Part shown: positions 36,456-47,176 of the stretch, piece by piece
Layout: each line of letters begins with the position of its first letter
How positions within the stretch are numbered: position 1 is the first letter of the stretch
Program-made: the position numbers and the translations under genes
Notes under the pieces: model-generated
What the model was told of the DNA's origin: nothing
Database searches by the model: none
What the model saw: the letters and a program-made list of their open reading frames with translations, nothing else
Source of the DNA: Jacaranda mimosifolia
Taxonomy: Eukaryota; Streptophyta; Magnoliopsida; Lamiales; Bignoniaceae
Reading direction: 5' to 3'
DNA length: 64,000 bases
Assembly (NCBI GenBank): GCA_018894105.1
Contig: CM032133.1
Location: 372,001 to 436,000, forward strand

Positions 36456-37255
36456 TCACGTAGAGGATGGGTCTTTGTGATTCTCAAATGTACGTTGATT
36501 AAGCCTATCCAGATTAGAATTCTGATGAGGAAAGGCGTGTTTAGGTGTTAGTCTGGCCGGAGTGATTGGGTTTGTAGAGAAGTAGATAAAAGGAAAATTG
36601 GGGGATCTCTGAATTGCTCTCTATTAGTGAAGCGTTAGGTAAAAGATAGAGATCAGTCAATACCAAGGGCATTCTAGTCAGTTGAGAAATAGAAGACAAC
36701 ATCAAATGAAAGATAAGCCATTAGGTGAGATTGGTGTATTGGGTAATCAACACGGCGAATCTCACGCATCAAATAAGCGATTAAAATTATCGCATGCCCT
36801 ATATAAACCACAATTGTAATCGCATCTATTGACTAAATACAAAAACAAATGCGGCCCTGATCTATTATAATCAATTAGTTACTTATGGTAACTTTAAATA
36901 ATAAGGCCTCCAAATAAAAGCTTTATATTTTTTGTTAAGCCTAAAATTTTAAAATATATATATATATATGAGGTTTTAAATTAAAGACTTTATGTATATT
37001 TTAAACCTAAAATGTTAAAAAGAGATTAACCCATAAGTTTTTCATCTTGAGGCCTAAGATATACAAGAAAAAAATATAAGTAGGAAGCCTCCAAAAGGCA
37101 GTTGCCTTTCTCGACTAAAGGTAGAGCACCTTGATGGTAACGTAACAACACAAGGCAGACACAAAAATATTTTGAAACCAAGCATGGATAGAGCACTTAC
37201 CTCAAAAACAAGATGGGACAGACAAAATGAATTAGATCGCTATTGTCATCCCCTT

Positions 37256-37724
37256 TGTTGCAGTTGTCTATGGAATCCCAGATAGATTGCCAACCCAAAG
37301 GAGAATTCTACCACCTGAGTGAGTTGCTCAACTAAGATTGTGTGTGTGCAGTGAGTATGTGAGTGTGGAAGAAAAAAATTGAAGGGAAAGGTGAAAAGGA
37401 AATAGAGAACTTAGTATTAATATTCTGATTATTACATCACGGAAAGCATGAGCTATTTAAAGAAGGAAAGTTGAACTAATCCGCCAGTATGGCCCAAATG
37501 ATCAGCTAATGAAAACTAAGCTTTCCATGCGTCACCATCTAGCTATTCCGGTGGTTTGCTGAGATTTGCTAGAAACAGCATTGTTCTCACAAATAGGGAT
37601 GACGTTGTTTAACAATTATTTATCATATTAGCTATAACTCGAAATGGCATTATTTCAAGGCAGGACTTCGAAGAAGAAAGAAAGAGAATAACGCATTTTT
37701 TCTGGTGGTCTCAAAGTTATAACA
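37256..37724 (-). repeat. 3' LTR of chromovirus A
   Basis: Starts TGTTGCAG after CCCTT on the plus strand and ends TATAACA. About 469 bp, homologous to 46951-47176 joined to 52465-52719. The two are clearly diverged by substitutions and small indels, so A is the oldest member of the nest. Confidence 0.88.
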
Positions 37725-37759
37725 TGGCTCTCCTATTCTTTTAGTCTTGACCCCAAGAC

Positions 37760-39946
37760 TCCAACTAAGGAAATTTTGCGATAATGCTGTAGTAATCTTC
37801 CCATGTAGCCTCCTCCTATAGTAAGTGTACCCATTTGATGAGAAGTTGTGGTACTGGTTCGTTGTTCTTCTTGACTAGTCGGCGAGCTAGGATTGATGCT
37901 GGTTGAAGTACTTTTCCATCTGAATCAAAAGGTGGCAACACACTAGTGACTCATTCACTTGATTCAATCTTTCTTTTAAGTACTGAGATGTGAAAAATAA
38001 GATGAATCTTGGCATCTTCTGGTAGTTTAAGTTCGTAGGCAACCTCTCTTATCTTTTCAATGACCTGAAAGGGCCAGCATATTTAGGACTAAGCTTCCAG
38101 ATCCTACTATTTTGCACAGATAGCTAATGGTACGGCTTGAGCTTAAGATATGCAATCTCCAACTTGCAACTAAACTTTAGAGCGATAGCAGTTAGCTAGC
38201 TACTTCATTTGTTCTTAAGCCTTAGTAAACTGATGTTTGAGGTAGTAAATGATTTACTGTCTGTCCTTCATGAACTAGTTAACTTCTTCAGCTGTTGGTT
38301 GGCAATAAGCATCGAAGGTAAGTTGAGTGGGCTTGTATCTGTAAAGGGCTTCAAATGGAGTCATGGTGATGGTGGTATGGTAGTTAGTGTTGTACCAAAG
38401 TTCTGCCATGGTCAGCCAGTGCGCCCACTTTTTTGGGGATGCACCATACATGCTTCTGAGGTAATTCTCCAGACATTGGTTAACCCTTTTGCTTTGCCTG
38501 TCGGTCTGCGGATGACAGGCAGTATTGAGGTGCTGTTAAACTCCTAGTGTACTGAGTAACTCCTTCCAAAATATGCTGGTGAAGACTTTATCCCTATTTG
38601 TGACAATGCTGCAAGGAAGTCCATGTAATTTGTAAATTTGATCTAAAAAGACATGTGCAATGTGTGAAGCAGTGTAAGGATGAAAAAGTACTACAAAGTA
38701 AGCATATTTGGTGAACCTATCAACAAATACCCAAATGGTATCCTTCCCTTCTACATTAGGTAATTAGTCAATAAAATCCGCAGTCAAATGCTTCCAAGCT
38801 TGCTCAGGAACTAGAAATAGCTATAGCAATCTAGTGGTCTTCACATTTTGATGTTTGCTTAGTTGGTAAGTGTGGCATTCAGTGACTGTTTTATGCACCA
38901 AGCCAAACATCCCAGGCCACAAAAAGATGCTCTTGAGCCTTTGCATAGTCCCTTGGATGCAGCAGTGCCCTCCTGTATTGGAAAAATGCATGAACTGAAC
39001 CACTTTATTCTCAAATCAGTAGAGTTTCCTGCATATAATCTCCCGTTGAACCTAATAATATCATCTTTGTACTAATAGTAAGACAAGTTGTATGGATACG
39101 ATAAGCTTTCTGTTATTACCTCTTAGGCTATTGTATCTCCCTGGTAACTGCCCTTTACCTCCTCCATCCACAGTGGTTGAATAGTGGTGAGTGCTTAGCA
39201 AGTACCCTCTTCTACATCCCTTCAAGATAAGGCATCAGTTGTTGTATTTTCTATCCCGTTTTTACACTGAATGACATAGGTAAATCCAAGGAGTTTGGTA
39301 TGGTATTTATGCTGAAGAGGTATGGAGATTCTCTATTCTAGCAAATGTTTGAGGCTCTTCTAATATGTTCGGATAATAAATTGGTTGTGAAGCAAGTAAG
39401 GCCTTCATTTCTCCACAGTTAAGATTAATGCTAGCAGCTCTTTTTCATAAACAAAATGCCCCAAAGCTTTAGGTCCCAAGCCTTGCTAAAATATGCAATT
39501 GGGTGCTTCTCTTGCATTAACACAGCCTCAAGTCCAGAACAATAGGCATTAGTTTCAAGAATAAAGGTTTTTTCAAAGTTTAGCAGCTGCAAAATGGGGG
39601 TAGAAATCATAGGGGATTTGAGTGTGAGAAAAGCTTGTTGAGCCCCCTCGGTCCACTGGAATTTACCCTTCTTAGTTAATTTAGTGAGTAGCTTAGCAAT
39701 GATCCCATAATACCTTATCAACTTTCTATAGTTCCCGATCAAGCCTATAAACCCTCTAAGTGCTTTCGCTGTTTTTAGGGTAGGCCAATCACTAACAACT
39801 TTAATCTTTTCAGGATCCATCTCAACTCCTTGCATACTAATGATGTGACTTAGGTATTCTACCTATCTTATCCAAATGAACATTTGGAGAACTTGGTAAA
39901 CAACTGGTGTTGTGTCAGTTTATCAAACACAAGCTCTAAGTGCACC
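37760..39946 (-). pseudogene. Chromovirus A pol, 3' half (RT end, RNase H, integrase, chromodomain)
   Basis: Minus-strand fragments in order. The RT thumb and RNase H run 39946-39431 (ALRGFIGLIGNYRKLIRYYG, KKGKFQWTEGAQQAF, EKHPIAYFSKA). The integrase zinc region is 39003-38821 (HFSNTGGH ... CHTYQLSK) and the integrase core and C-terminal part follow to about 38200 with stops. A chromodomain-like tail lies near 37925-37770 (ILARRLVKKNNEPVPQLLIK, EEATWEDYY). The upstream half of RT lies across the insert, at 44734 onward. Confidence 0.85.
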
Positions 39947-39950
39947 TTAT

Positions 39951-40561
39951 TGTCACGCCCCAGTTAATTATGTACCGAAGAACAAAAATCATAGAGGCTG
40001 GTGGAAGATTCTGGAAGATTCTAGAAGGTTCTAGAAGGTTCTAGATGACTCTAGAAGGTTCTAGATGACTCTAGAAGGATCTAGAAGACTCTAGAAGGTT
40101 CTAGAAGACTTTGGAAGACTTTGGAAGTGTTTGGAAGGTACTAGAATACTTTAGAATGTTTTGGGAGACTCTGGAAGTCTCTAGAAAGTTGTACATACTT
40201 GTAGAAAGTTGTAGAATATCCTAGAACTAGGAAAAATCTAGAACACTCAATCTAGACCGTAGGATGAAATTAATCTCCACCGTTCATTTGGGAGGGAGAC
40301 TAGTATAAATAGGCCAAGGGGGTCATTTGTAAAGTGTCAAGTAAGAAAGCTTTGTTCAAGAGATTCAAGTAAGAAAGTTTACTAAAGTTTTCTTGCAACC
40401 TCTCTTCACTTACTTTTCTTGTTCTTAACTTTTGTCCAACACTTTGAGCACCCACCACACTTAACTTCAAAAGGGTAGAAGGCTGACTTAGCAAGTGTCG
40501 CAAGGGGCGATCGAGAAGCTAAGTGCCGCACGGAAGTTGTGGAAAGGACAAGTCCGTGACA
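39951..40561 (+). repeat. 5' LTR of chromovirus B
   Basis: 611 bp. U3 holds a 23-unit decamer array (40001-40230), and TATAAATA lies at 40304-40311. Differs from the 3' LTR by three missing decamers and very few substitutions. Confidence 0.95.
40001..40230 (+). promoter_or_regulatory. Decamer array in the 5' LTR of B that reads as heat-shock elements
   Basis: Twenty-three consecutive 10-bp units of the type CTAGAAGGTT in strict register. At 40004-40041 the units give eight uninterrupted alternating pentamers, GAAnnTTCnnGAAnnTTC, which is the heat-shock factor binding consensus. Later units keep GAA every 10 bp while TTC is partly lost. A TATA box follows about 75 bp downstream. Function is inferred from the consensus only. 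Confidence 0.7.
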
Positions 40562-40563
40562 GG

Positions 40564-40575
40564 TGGTATCAGAGC
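40564..40575 (+). other. Primer-binding site of chromovirus B
   Basis: TGGTATCAGAGC, two bases after the 5' LTR, complementary to the 3' end of initiator Met tRNA as in many plant LTR elements. Confidence 0.9.
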
Positions 40576-40606
40576 AAGGTCGGGCAAAGTGTTGCAAAAG
40601 AATAGC

Positions 40607-43600
40607 ATGGCTAGCAAAAACCTTTCAGCTGCTACTGAAGAGAGGGAAAGAGAAACCGTGCCTACCCACAAGAAGAAACAACGAGATCCAAGCAAGTCTC
40701 GTGAAGGAGCCGCTTGGGAAGGTGCCGTGGGCGAGCTAGGTGAAAGGGTAGAACGAGTTGAGCATACCGTCGAGACGTTGGAGGAACACGTGCTCGGGCA
40801 ACTCGACACGTTCAAGGGAGACCTTCAAGCTTGCCTTGACACCGGTACCTTGATCGAGGAACGGATGGCACGACTTGAGGTCGAAATGAAAGAGCGCTTA
40901 GCCCATATGGATGAGGAAATCAAGGGCATCATTCAAGCTCTTCATGCGAGCATCGAAGGGATGCGTGAAGAGATTACATTATGTCGACGGGCAGTCGCTA
41001 ACGAGGCTGCCACTACGGGGGTCGTCACTACGAGAGTGGACCACCCAAAGCCGAAGACGTTCGATGGAAAAAGAAATGCTCAAGAAGTTGAGAATTTCTT
41101 GTGGCAGATGGAAACTTACTTCGAAGGTCTCGGACTTACCGATGAACCGACGAAGGTAAGAACTGCTTCTCTTTACTTCACTGGAGTCGCTACCCTATGG
41201 TGGCGAAGAAAGCAAGCTGATGTAGAAAGAGGGGCAAGCCAAGTTGACACTTGGGAAAACTTCAAACGGGAGCTGAAGAAGCACTTCTATCCCGAGAACG
41301 TCGTGTATGAGGCACGAAAGAAGTTGCGCGAGCTAAAGCAACGAACATCCATTCCTGAGTATGTAAAGGAGTTCACGACACTCATGTTACAAATACCCAA
41401 CATGGCCGAGGAAGACTTGTTGTTCTACTTCATTGACGGCCTCCAGAGTTGGGCAAGACAAGAAGTGCTTGGAAGGAACGTAACATCTCTCGATGAGGCT
41501 ATCGCTGCAGCCGAGTCCCTTACTGAGTTCCAAAGAAATGTCAACCTTAGCAAGCCCAAGAATGAGAAGGGCAATTCGGCTAAAGGTGGGGGAGAGAAGA
41601 AAGGCTATAAAGGTGGTCCTGACAAGTCCTCTTCTGCACGCAAGGACTATGAGGATAAGAAGAAGCGGTTTGTGCCCAAAAGTGGGTGCTATGTGTGTAA
41701 AGGACCACATGCCATGAAGGATTGCCCAAAGCTGGGTTCTCTGTCGGCTATCGTCGAAGAGCATGAGGCAGCGACGAATAGCCCTGAATCAGGCACGATC
41801 CACGTAGGGTCTTTGCAGCTGCTCAATGCCCTCAATGCCAAGGCGGTACCTACGACATCGAGCAAGGGGCTCTTGTATGTCGAAGCTAGCATTAATGGCA
41901 AGCCCGCTAAGGCACTAGTGGATACGGGGGCAACACATAACTTTGTTGATGAGCAAGCGGCAAAACAACTAGGCCTATATGTCGTGAGGGGTGACGGTTG
42001 GCTCAAAACGGTGAATGCCAGTGCTAGACGTCTTAATGGCACCGCTAAGAATGTAAGCATGAAGTTGGGCACTTGGAAGGGCCAAGTGGACTTCTCGGTG
42101 GCACCAATGGACGACTTCAAGGTTGTGCTGGGAATGGATTTCCTACGCAAGGTAATCGCTATTCCTATGCCTTATTGTAATTCAGTATGTATTTTAGATA
42201 AAGGGTCAGCATGCATGATACCGGCCGCCAGTCCACCCGGAAGAAACACTGAAGCATTACAACTGTCGGCTATGCAACTGGCCAAGGGAGTTAAGAGAGG
42301 CGAGCCGACATTCTTAGCAACCCTAAGGTTGGAGGAACCAACTAATGGGGAGCAAAGGGATGTCGTATCGCCAATCATAAGCCAAGTTCTTGAAGAGAAT
42401 GCGGATGTGATGCCACCGGAGCTACCAAAGAAACTTCCACCTAGGCGAGAGGTGGACCACCAAATTGAGTTAGAGCCTGGTGCTAAGCCATTTGCTATGG
42501 CTCCTTGTCGATTGGCACCACCAGAGTTGGAATACAAGCCTGGCAAGGCGAATGTAGTGGTCGATGCATTAAGCCGAAAGGCTGAACTTGCCGCCATTAG
42601 TCTACCCAAAGGGACTATGATGGACGCCATCAGACAGGGATTGGAAGGTGATCCTGTAGCTCGGGAGCTTAAAAAGATGGCCGAACAAGGGAAGACACGC
42701 CGGTTCTGGGTAGAAGATGGCCTACTTTACACCAAGGGACGACGGTTGTACGTCCCAAGGTGGAACAACTTAAGGCGGGAGCTTATTCGAGAATGTCACG
42801 ATACCAAATGGGCAGGACACCCAGGACAAAAGAGGACATTGGCATTACTCGAGACAGCATACTTTTGGCCACAGATGAGGGATGAAGTCGAGGTGTATGT
42901 GCGAACGTGCCTCGTGTGCCAACAAGACAAAGGCGAGAATAAGCAACCCGCAGGATTACTCGAACCGTTGCCTATTCCAAGCCGCCCATGGGAATCTATC
43001 TCTATGGACTTCATAAGTGCTCTCCCAAAGTCCGAAGGGTTTGGATCGATCATGGTCGTGGTGGACAGGTTTTCTAAATACGGCACATTCATACCATGTT
43101 CGAGGGATTGCACGGCTGAAGAGGCGGCACGGGCATTTTTCAAAAATGTGGTGAAGTATTGGGGGCTGCCAAGGAGTATCATTAGTGATCGAGATCCTCG
43201 CTTCACAAGCAAGTTGTGGACAGAGCTATTTAAGCTACTCGGGACAGAGTTATGCTTCTCCACAAGTTTTCACCCTCAAACGGATGGGCAGACGGAACGA
43301 GTGAATGCACTATTGGAGTGTTACCTGAGGCACTTCGTAAGTGCAAATCAAAGGGATTGGGCTAAACTCCTGGACGTAGCACAATTCTCCTATAATTTGC
43401 AACGGAGTGAAGCCACGGGACGAAGCCCATTTGAGCTTATAATGGGACAACAGCCTCTTACTCCACATTCCCTAGCGACATCGGTTGATGGGAAAAGCCC
43501 TGGAGCCACTAAGATGGCTAAAACATGGGAGGAACAGGCTGACTTCGCCCGCTCAAACTTGGAAAAAGCACAGCGAAAGATGAAGAAATGGGCCGATGAA

Positions 43601-44077
43601 AAATGACGGCCAAGAGAGTTTAAGATAGGAGACCAAGTCATGGTGAAGCTATTGCCTCAGCAGTTCAAAGTTTTACGAGGCATGCACAAAGGTTTGGTAC
43701 GAAAATATGAAGGACCGTTTGAGGTAATAGCACAGGTAGGTAAAGTATCCTATCGACTTAACCTACCTAGTACATTAAAAATTCACCCTGTCTTCCATGT
43801 AAGCATGCTGAAACCATATCAAGAAGACAAGGGAGATCCAAAAAGGGGATAATCGCGGAGAGCACCACCCGCCATGACGAAGTCTTATGATAAAGAGATT
43901 GAAGAAATCTTAACTTCCCGAGTCGTGAGACGGCGTGGAATACCCCCAAGCACACAATATTTGATCAAATGGAAAGGATTGCCCGAGTCCGAGGCTACTT
44001 GGGAGACTAAGGAAGACTTGTGGCAATTTGAAGAACAACTTCGAGATTTCGACGCGACGAGGGCGTCGCTAACTTAG
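40607..44077 (+). pseudogene. Chromovirus B gag-PR-[RT/RH deleted]-IN-chromodomain polyprotein
   Basis: One frame from ATG 40607 to TAG 44075-44077, broken only by TGA at 43604-43606 and TAA at 43850-43852. Order: coiled-coil-like N-terminus, gag core (FDGKRNAQEVENFLWQMETY at about 41062), a CxxCxxxHxxxxC knuckle (about 41688-41730), protease ALVDTGATHNF (about 41911-41943), an RT entry segment ending APPELE, then directly YKPGKANVVVDALSRK (junction about 42522-42534), integrase with HHCC zinc and D-D-E residues (SMDF, SDRDPRF, TERVNALLE), GPF-type end and a chromodomain (YLIKWKGLPESEATWE). The catalytic YxDD box of RT and the RNase H core are absent, a loss of roughly 1.1 kb relative to related elements, in frame. 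Confidence 0.93.
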
Positions 44078-44088
44078 GTGGGGGAGGA

Positions 44089-44729
44089 TGTCACGCCCCA
44101 GTTAATTATGTACCAAAGAACAAAAATCATAGAGGCTGGTGGAAGATTCTGGAAGATTCTAGAAGGTTCTAGAAGGTTCTAGAAGGTTCTAGATGACTCT
44201 AGAAGGTTCTAGATGACTCTAGAAGGTTCTAGATGACTCTAGAAGGATCTAGAAGACTCTAGAAGGTTCTAGAAGACTTTGGAAGACTTTGGAAGTGTTT
44301 GGAAGGTACTAGAATACTTTAGAATGTTTTGGGAGACTCTGGAAGTCTCTAGAAAGTTGTACATACTTGTAGAAAGTTGTAGAATATCCTAGAACTAGGA
44401 AAAATCTAGAACACTCAATCTAGACCGTAGGATGAAATTAATCTCCACCGTTCATTCGGGAGGGAGACTAGTATAAATAGGCCAAGGGGGTCATTTGTAA
44501 AGTGTCAAGTAAGAAAGCTTTGTTCAAGAGATTCAAGTAAGAAAGTTTACTAAAGTTTTCTTGCAACCTCTCTTCACTTACTTTTCTTGTTCTTAACTTT
44601 TGTCCAACACTTTGAGCACCCACCACACTTAACTTCAAAAGGGTAGAAGGCTGACTTAGCAAGTGTCGCAAGGGGCGATCGAGAAGCTAAGTGCCGCACG
44701 GAAGTTGTGGAAAGGACAAGTCCGTGACA
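44089..44729 (+). repeat. 3' LTR of chromovirus B
   Basis: 641 bp, starting right after the polypurine tract. Nearly identical to the 5' LTR but with three additional decamer units. Confidence 0.95.
44139..44398 (+). promoter_or_regulatory. Decamer array in the 3' LTR of B that reads as heat-shock elements
   Basis: Twenty-six 10-bp units in strict register, exactly three more than the 5' LTR. At 44142-44189 ten uninterrupted alternating GAA/TTC pentamers occur. In this LTR the array could also drive read-out transcription into 44730 onward. Confidence 0.7.
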
Positions 44730-44733
44730 TTAT

Positions 44734-46765
44734 GCTCGCTAAGTGTTTTGCTATAAACCAAGATGTCATCAAAGAATACTAACACAAAGTCCCTAAGGTA
44801 GTCTTTAAAAACTAAATACATGAATGACTGGAATGTGGCAAGAGCATTTTGTAAGCCTAAAGGGCATCACCTTAAATTCATAGAGCCTGGAAGTAGTCAC
44901 AAAAGCTATTTTGGGTATGTCTAAAGGACTCATCCTAATCTAGTGGTAGCTAGCCGTTAGGTCTATCTTGGTGAAGATTGTGGCTCCACTCAATTCATAT
45001 AACAGCTCATCGATGAGAGCTATAGGAAAGTTATCCTTAATTGTGAGAGAGTTTGTCTTCCTATAGTCAATGTAGAACCTCCAAGACCCATCTTTCATTT
45101 TAACTAAGAGGATAGGAGAAGAAGGGGATACTGCTTGGTTAAATGATGCCTTGCTTGAGCATTTCTACTACCAACCTTTCTATCTCATTTCTTTGTGAGG
45201 ATGCTACTTGCAAGGTTCTACCCCAAGTTTAAGTGGTATTTTATGGTCATGGCTCTTAGAGGGTAACAAACCGGGTGGTTCCATGAAAAGATGCCCATAT
45301 TTTTCCAGCAAAGGGCGCAACTCCTGGATACTTTTGAAGTTTTTAACCTTTTCTACATCTGAGGCCATGCATAGAAACTGATCAAGGACCCTTTGTTTTT
45401 GTTAAGCATTTTATGGAGTTGTTTCCTAGTGATCATCCTCAAGGATACTTCAAAAGTACTTCAAAAGAAGGGTGATTACTCGATCTATATGTTTAAATTG
45501 GATGCTTGGTCTGTTGAAGTCAAAGGTTACTAAACGTAGTTTTCTCAGGATGTCCACCACTAGAACCATATCACTCCACCCTAGACTTGGAAACCTTACA
45601 AAAGTAGTGAACCTAACCTACCTATCTTCCAGTTGAACCTTGGGTGCATAGAGTTACATTGCAACCTATCCCTATCTGCTATAATAACTAGCATGGCCTC
45701 AGTGTACTTTACTTCACATTTAAGTTCCCTAGCAGTCACAGGGTTAAGGAAGCTATGAGTACTACTTATATCTATTAAAATAGTGATATGACGGTTACCT
45801 ACTCTCCCTAAGAGCTTGATTGTGTCAAGTAGGATCTGACTTGCTATGGTGCTTACAGAAATGTGCAGGGGTTTTTGGTTTTACAAGCTCAGTATTGGAG
45901 TTTTTTTTCCAGCTCTTCTTCACCTAAGATGGCTAACAATCTTTTACATTTGTGCCCTAAATAGTAGACTACATCATAATTGAAACACAATCCTTTCTTC
46001 TTCCTTGCTTCCATTTCTTTTGGACTTAGATTCTTTATGGGTGGATATATATGTGTATGTTTTCTCAGGGGTGACCTTAGTATTACTACTCTTTAGTTTC
46101 CAATTTTTTTTGTTCACATTAGTGGTGAGCTTTGAACTTTTAGTGCCCTTCAAATCTTCCACCAGAATCTCTTATTTTTTGGCTAAATTAACAGCGCTAG
46201 ATAGTGAAGTGGGATTAAGCTTTTCCACCATCTGACTTATTTCTTCTTTTAGGCCACTCTTAAAACTTTTTACAAAGAATTCTTTAGATAAAGACCTATT
46301 CATGCTAATCATGAAAGCCCTCAATTCCTCAAATTTCACTGCATATTTAGCCACTGAACCCTCTTGCCTAAGCTTATTAAACTAACCTATGAGGTTTTCC
46401 TCCCTGTTGAATGAAAAATGTTGGATTGCCATCTTAGTGTACTTCTCCCAACCTATGTACTCCCAACCCTCCATGTAGTCCACGTACCAGCTATCCGCCA
46501 GATCCTCCATATGCATAGTTGCCAATAAAATTTTTTCATGGTCAGACATAAGATGAAACATAAAGTACTTTGTGCATTTTCTGATCCACCTCCTAGGGTT
46601 TTCTTCAGTGAACCTAGGGAACTCAACTTTGGAAGGTTTCAAGAAAGGCTGGGGGTTTTCTATGGGTTTGATAATTGGGGAAGATAAGGGAATTCCAACA
46701 TTGCCTCTAGGTCTAAGACTCAGCTGGGATGGGGACACTGCGGCTGGTTCCTTACCCCTTGCCAT
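44734..46765 (-). pseudogene. Chromovirus A gag, protease and RT 5' half
   Basis: Minus strand. Gag starts at 46765 (MARGKEPAAVSPSQLSLRPR) with the retrotransposon gag core (EFPRFTEENPRRWIRKCTKY, LADSWYVDYMEGWEYIGWEK) and stops after 46382. It continues in 46354-46172 and 46162-45974, with a zinc-knuckle-like part near 45960-45920. Protease and RT are fragmentary through 44734, where RT is cut in its FFDDILVYSKT region by insertion of chromovirus B. The gag sequence is related to that of chromovirus C (47815 onward), so A and C belong to one family. Confidence 0.85.
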
Positions 46766-46936
46766 TGTTCAATAGCTCCTCCATTTTCTTGGTCGTCGCC
46801 TCCAATTGCTGCTTCAATTCCATTTGACCCACCATTAGAGATTGGTTATTCTCCTTCAATTTGGGCACCTGCTACTCCAGTGCTCCCTTTGGTTGTTATT
46901 GTTCTTCGTCATTTCAAAACTCGGTCCAGGAAAGTT

Positions 46937-46948
46937 GCTCTGATGCCA
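46937..46948 (-). other. Primer-binding site of chromovirus A
   Basis: GCTCTGATGCCA on the plus strand, that is TGGCATCAGAGC on the minus strand, next to the 5' LTR start at 46951. Confidence 0.8.
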
Positions 46949-47176
46949 CTTACTGCAATCGACTAAGGACTCCCAGACGGATTGCCAACCCAAAAGAGAA
47001 TTCCGCCACTTGAGTGAGTTGCTCAACTAAGATTGTGTATGTGCAGTGAGTATGTGTGTGTGGAAGAAAAGAATTGAAGGGAAATGTGAAAAAGAAATAG
47101 AGAACTTAGCATTAATATTCTGATGGTTAGATCACAAAAAGCATAAGCTATTTAAAGGAAAAGTCGAACTAATCCG

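Larger units (their letters stand above)
27455..36857. mobile_element. PIF/Harbinger-type DNA transposon (9.4 kb) with extra genes
   Basis: The ends GGGCCGCGTTTG and CAAATGCGGCCC are inverted repeats, extended to CAGGGCC...GGCCCTG. Inside are a decayed Harbinger transposase (+), a Myb/SANT-like frame (+), a second Myb/SANT-like frame (-), an unassigned frame (+) and a GRF zinc-finger gene (-). The expected 3-bp TWA duplication is not visible (GCA on the left, TGA on the right), so the exact boundary or superfamily ends need checking. It interrupts the hAT element at 26888-37133. Confidence 0.72.
26888..37133. mobile_element. Old hAT-type element split by a Harbinger-type insertion
   Basis: The left end CAGGGCAGTCTC and the right end GAGCACCTTG are flanked by a perfect 8-bp duplication ATGGTAAC (26880-26887 and 37134-37141), the hAT target size. 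Residual element sequence (26888-27454 and 36858-37133) is AT-rich with GGCCTAGGC/AAGGCCT words on the left and GAGGCCT...GAAGCCTCC on the right. Removing the 9.4-kb insertion leaves a non-autonomous element of about 0.84 kb with no coding frame. Confidence 0.75.
39951..44729 (+). mobile_element. Chromovirus B: young, RT/RNase H-deleted Tekay/Del-like element
   Basis: LTR-bounded (39951-40561 and 44089-44729, both TGTCACG...GTGACA) with TTAT duplicated on both sides (39947-39950 and 44730-44733). A PBS TGGTATCAGAGC follows the 5' LTR (40564-40575) and a polypurine tract GGTGGGGGAGGA precedes the 3' LTR (44077-44088). It is inserted in the RT gene of chromovirus A. Inside is one long gag-protease-integrase-chromodomain frame from which the RT and RNase H core is missing. 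LTRs are nearly identical apart from a 30-bp repeat-number difference, so insertion is recent. Confidence 0.95.

Noticed and set aside
39951..40300. CRISPR-like regular repeat
   Set aside because: The 10-bp units have no spacers and lie in LTRs of a plant retrotransposon; no cas genes exist here.
40519..40815. Minus-strand frames opposite the chromovirus B gag (also at 41387-41764, 41689-42150, 42172-42630 and 42796-43263)
   Set aside because: Antisense shadows of the long gag-pol frame, with Ser/Leu-rich products and no family resemblance.
44468..44671. A 67-codon minus-strand frame present twice (also 40300-40503)
   Set aside because: It is the same antisense stretch in the two LTRs of chromovirus B, duplicated because the LTRs are.
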